Made by a program: the position numbers and the translations under genes. Shown here one piece after another: positions 7,196 to 7,968 of a stretch of 7,968 bases of DNA. The first letter of the stretch is position 1, and the number at the start of each line of letters is the position of its first letter. Under the pieces are notes generated by a model that was given only the letters and a program-made list of their open reading frames with translations, was not told where the DNA came from and ran no database searches. The stretch comes from Nitrospira sp. (GTDB taxonomy: Bacteria > Nitrospirota > Nitrospiria > Nitrospirales > Nitrospiraceae), in the NCBI GenBank assembly GCA_015904055.1, contig JABMDE010000093.1, forward strand, positions 31,155-39,122. Direction: 5' to 3'.

Positions 7196-7199
7196 GAGG
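7194..7199 (+). promoter_or_regulatory. Ribosome binding site for dapA, overlapping the lysA stop (copy 2)
   Basis: AAGAGG overlaps the TAA of lysA and lies seven bases before the ATG at 7207, as in copy 1. The only change in the 11-bp gap is one base downstream of the site. Confidence 0.65.
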
Positions 7200-7206
7200 C
7201 GCCATC

Positions 7207-7968
7207 ATGTTCACCGGTTCGCATGTTGCCATCGTCACACCCTTTCGGAAAAGCGCGATCGACGAGCGGGCATTCTCTGATTTGATTGAGTGGCAGATCG
7301 CCAGCGGCACAAACGGCATCGTGCCCTGCGGCACCACCGGCGAATCAGCCACACTGTCACATGAAGAACATAACCGGGTCATTGAGTTGACGGTGGAAAT
7401 TGTGAACCGGCGCGTGCCGGTGATCGCCGGGACCGGTTCGAACAGCACGGACGAGGCTATTGCGCTCACTCAACATGCGAAACGGGCCGGAGCGGACGGC
7501 GCATTGCTGATCACACCGTACTACAACAAGCCCACCCAGGAAGGTCTCTATCGCCACTACAAAGCGGTGGCGGAATCCGTGGATCTTCCGCTCGTGCTGT
7601 ACAACATTCCTGGACGCACCGGTGTCAACATGCTGCCCTCGACCATTGCCCGCCTTTCGGCGATCAAGACGATCGTCGGAGTCAAAGAAGGCAGCGGCTC
7701 GGTTCAGCAGGCATCGGATATTGTCCAGATGTGCGGCGACCGGTTGACCGTCTTGGCTGGGGATGATTCCTTGACGCTGCCGATGATGGCAGTCGGGGGA
7801 AAAGGCGTCATTACCGTGACCGCCAATATTGTACCGGCTGAAATGGCCGCGTTGGTGAAGGCCTTTTTCAATGGGAACATTGCCGAAGCTCAGCGGATTC
7901 ATTTCAAGCTGTCGCCGTTGTTCGCGGCATTGTTCTTTGAGACGAATCCGATTCCGGTCAAAGAGGCA
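7207..7968 (+). CDS. dapA: 4-hydroxy-tetrahydrodipicolinate synthase, 3' end beyond window (copy 2)
   Basis: The first 254 codons of DapA, with CGTTGES, Tyr106, Tyr132, Arg137 and Schiff-base Lys160 all present. The frame is open to the last base of the window, so the C-terminus is unseen. Differences from copy 1 are V17A, R89Q, S221F and L225I. The visible part stops nine bases short of the position matching the break in the first dapA, so the window cannot show whether this copy continues into a normal DapA end or breaks at the same place. It lies 11 bp after lysA and is presumably in the same transcript. A dapB gene might follow, but that is a guess from pathway clustering. Confidence 0.95.
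   Translation, partial: MFTGSHVAIVTPFRKSAIDERAFSDLIEWQIASGTNGIVPCGTTGESATLSHEEHNRVIELTVEIVNRRVPVIAGTGSNSTDEAIALTQHAKRAGADGALLITPYYNKPTQEGLYRHYKAVAESVDLPLVLYNIPGRTGVNMLPSTIARLSAIKTIVGVKEGSGSVQQASDIVQMCGDRLTVLAGDDSLTLPMMAVGGKGVITVTANIVPAEMAALVKAFFNGNIAEAQRIHFKLSPLFAALFFETNPIPVKEA

Larger units (their letters stand above)
4701..7968 (+). repeat. Diverged direct repeat, second copy
   Basis: The partner of 1-3268 at a fixed offset of 4700. With the junction near 3278, a tandem unit would run from about 3278 to 7977, starting inside argG and ending inside dapA, just past the window. No mobile-element ends, target-site duplications or recombination sites are visible at either side. Confidence 0.95.

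Noticed and set aside
1..7968. A 4.7-kb circular plasmid or phage read more than once round
   Set aside because: A circular molecule would give identical repeats; these differ by about 5%, mostly silently. No replication, mobilisation or phage gene is present.

Overview
The window is a stretch of amino-acid biosynthesis genes, all on the + strand. It holds two copies of one cluster: argH (argininosuccinate lyase), a small lipoprotein, lysA (diaminopimelate decarboxylase) and dapA (4-hydroxy-tetrahydrodipicolinate synthase). A headless argG (argininosuccinate synthase) lies between the copies. The DNA is moderately GC-rich. The gene order argG-argH-lipoprotein-lysA-dapA and the protein style suggest a Nitrospira-like member of Nitrospirota. 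That placement is an inference from recollection of gene order, not a search result.

Layout: 1-930 is the 3' two-thirds of argH; 927-1163 a 78-aa lipoprotein; 1233-2495 lysA; 2507-3304 a dapA that loses its C-terminus at about 3277. There the sequence jumps into the middle of argG (3280-4218, lacking about 90 N-terminal residues). It then continues through a complete argH (4218-5630), lipoprotein (5627-5863), lysA (5933-7195) and the start of dapA (7207 to the window end). Bases 1-3268 align with 4701-7968 at a constant offset of exactly 4700 with no indel. I count about 174 mismatches by hand (about 5%), mostly silent. No stretch over 300 bases lacks a gene, and I see no tRNA, rRNA, CRISPR, transposase or convincing intrinsic terminator.

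The genes look like one transcription unit. argG/argH overlap by one base (TAATG), argH/lipoprotein overlap by four (ATGA), and lysA/dapA are 11 bp apart. ArgG and ArgH carry out the last two steps of arginine synthesis. DapA makes the first committed intermediate of the diaminopimelate/lysine pathway and LysA performs its last step. The lipoprotein resembles the LptM/YifL type often found beside lysA.

The main point of interest is the diverged tandem arrangement and its dapA'/'argG junction. Both truncated genes are still open, while the two copies differ by about 5% at mostly silent sites. The junction therefore looks much younger than the divergence. The simplest readings are an assembly chimera of two related strains, or a recent merodiploid formed by recombination with a relative's DNA. 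An old tandem duplication fits less well. A smaller signal is a short hairpin before lysA, whose stem is kept in both copies by a compensatory base-pair change. I found no clearly new biological system here.
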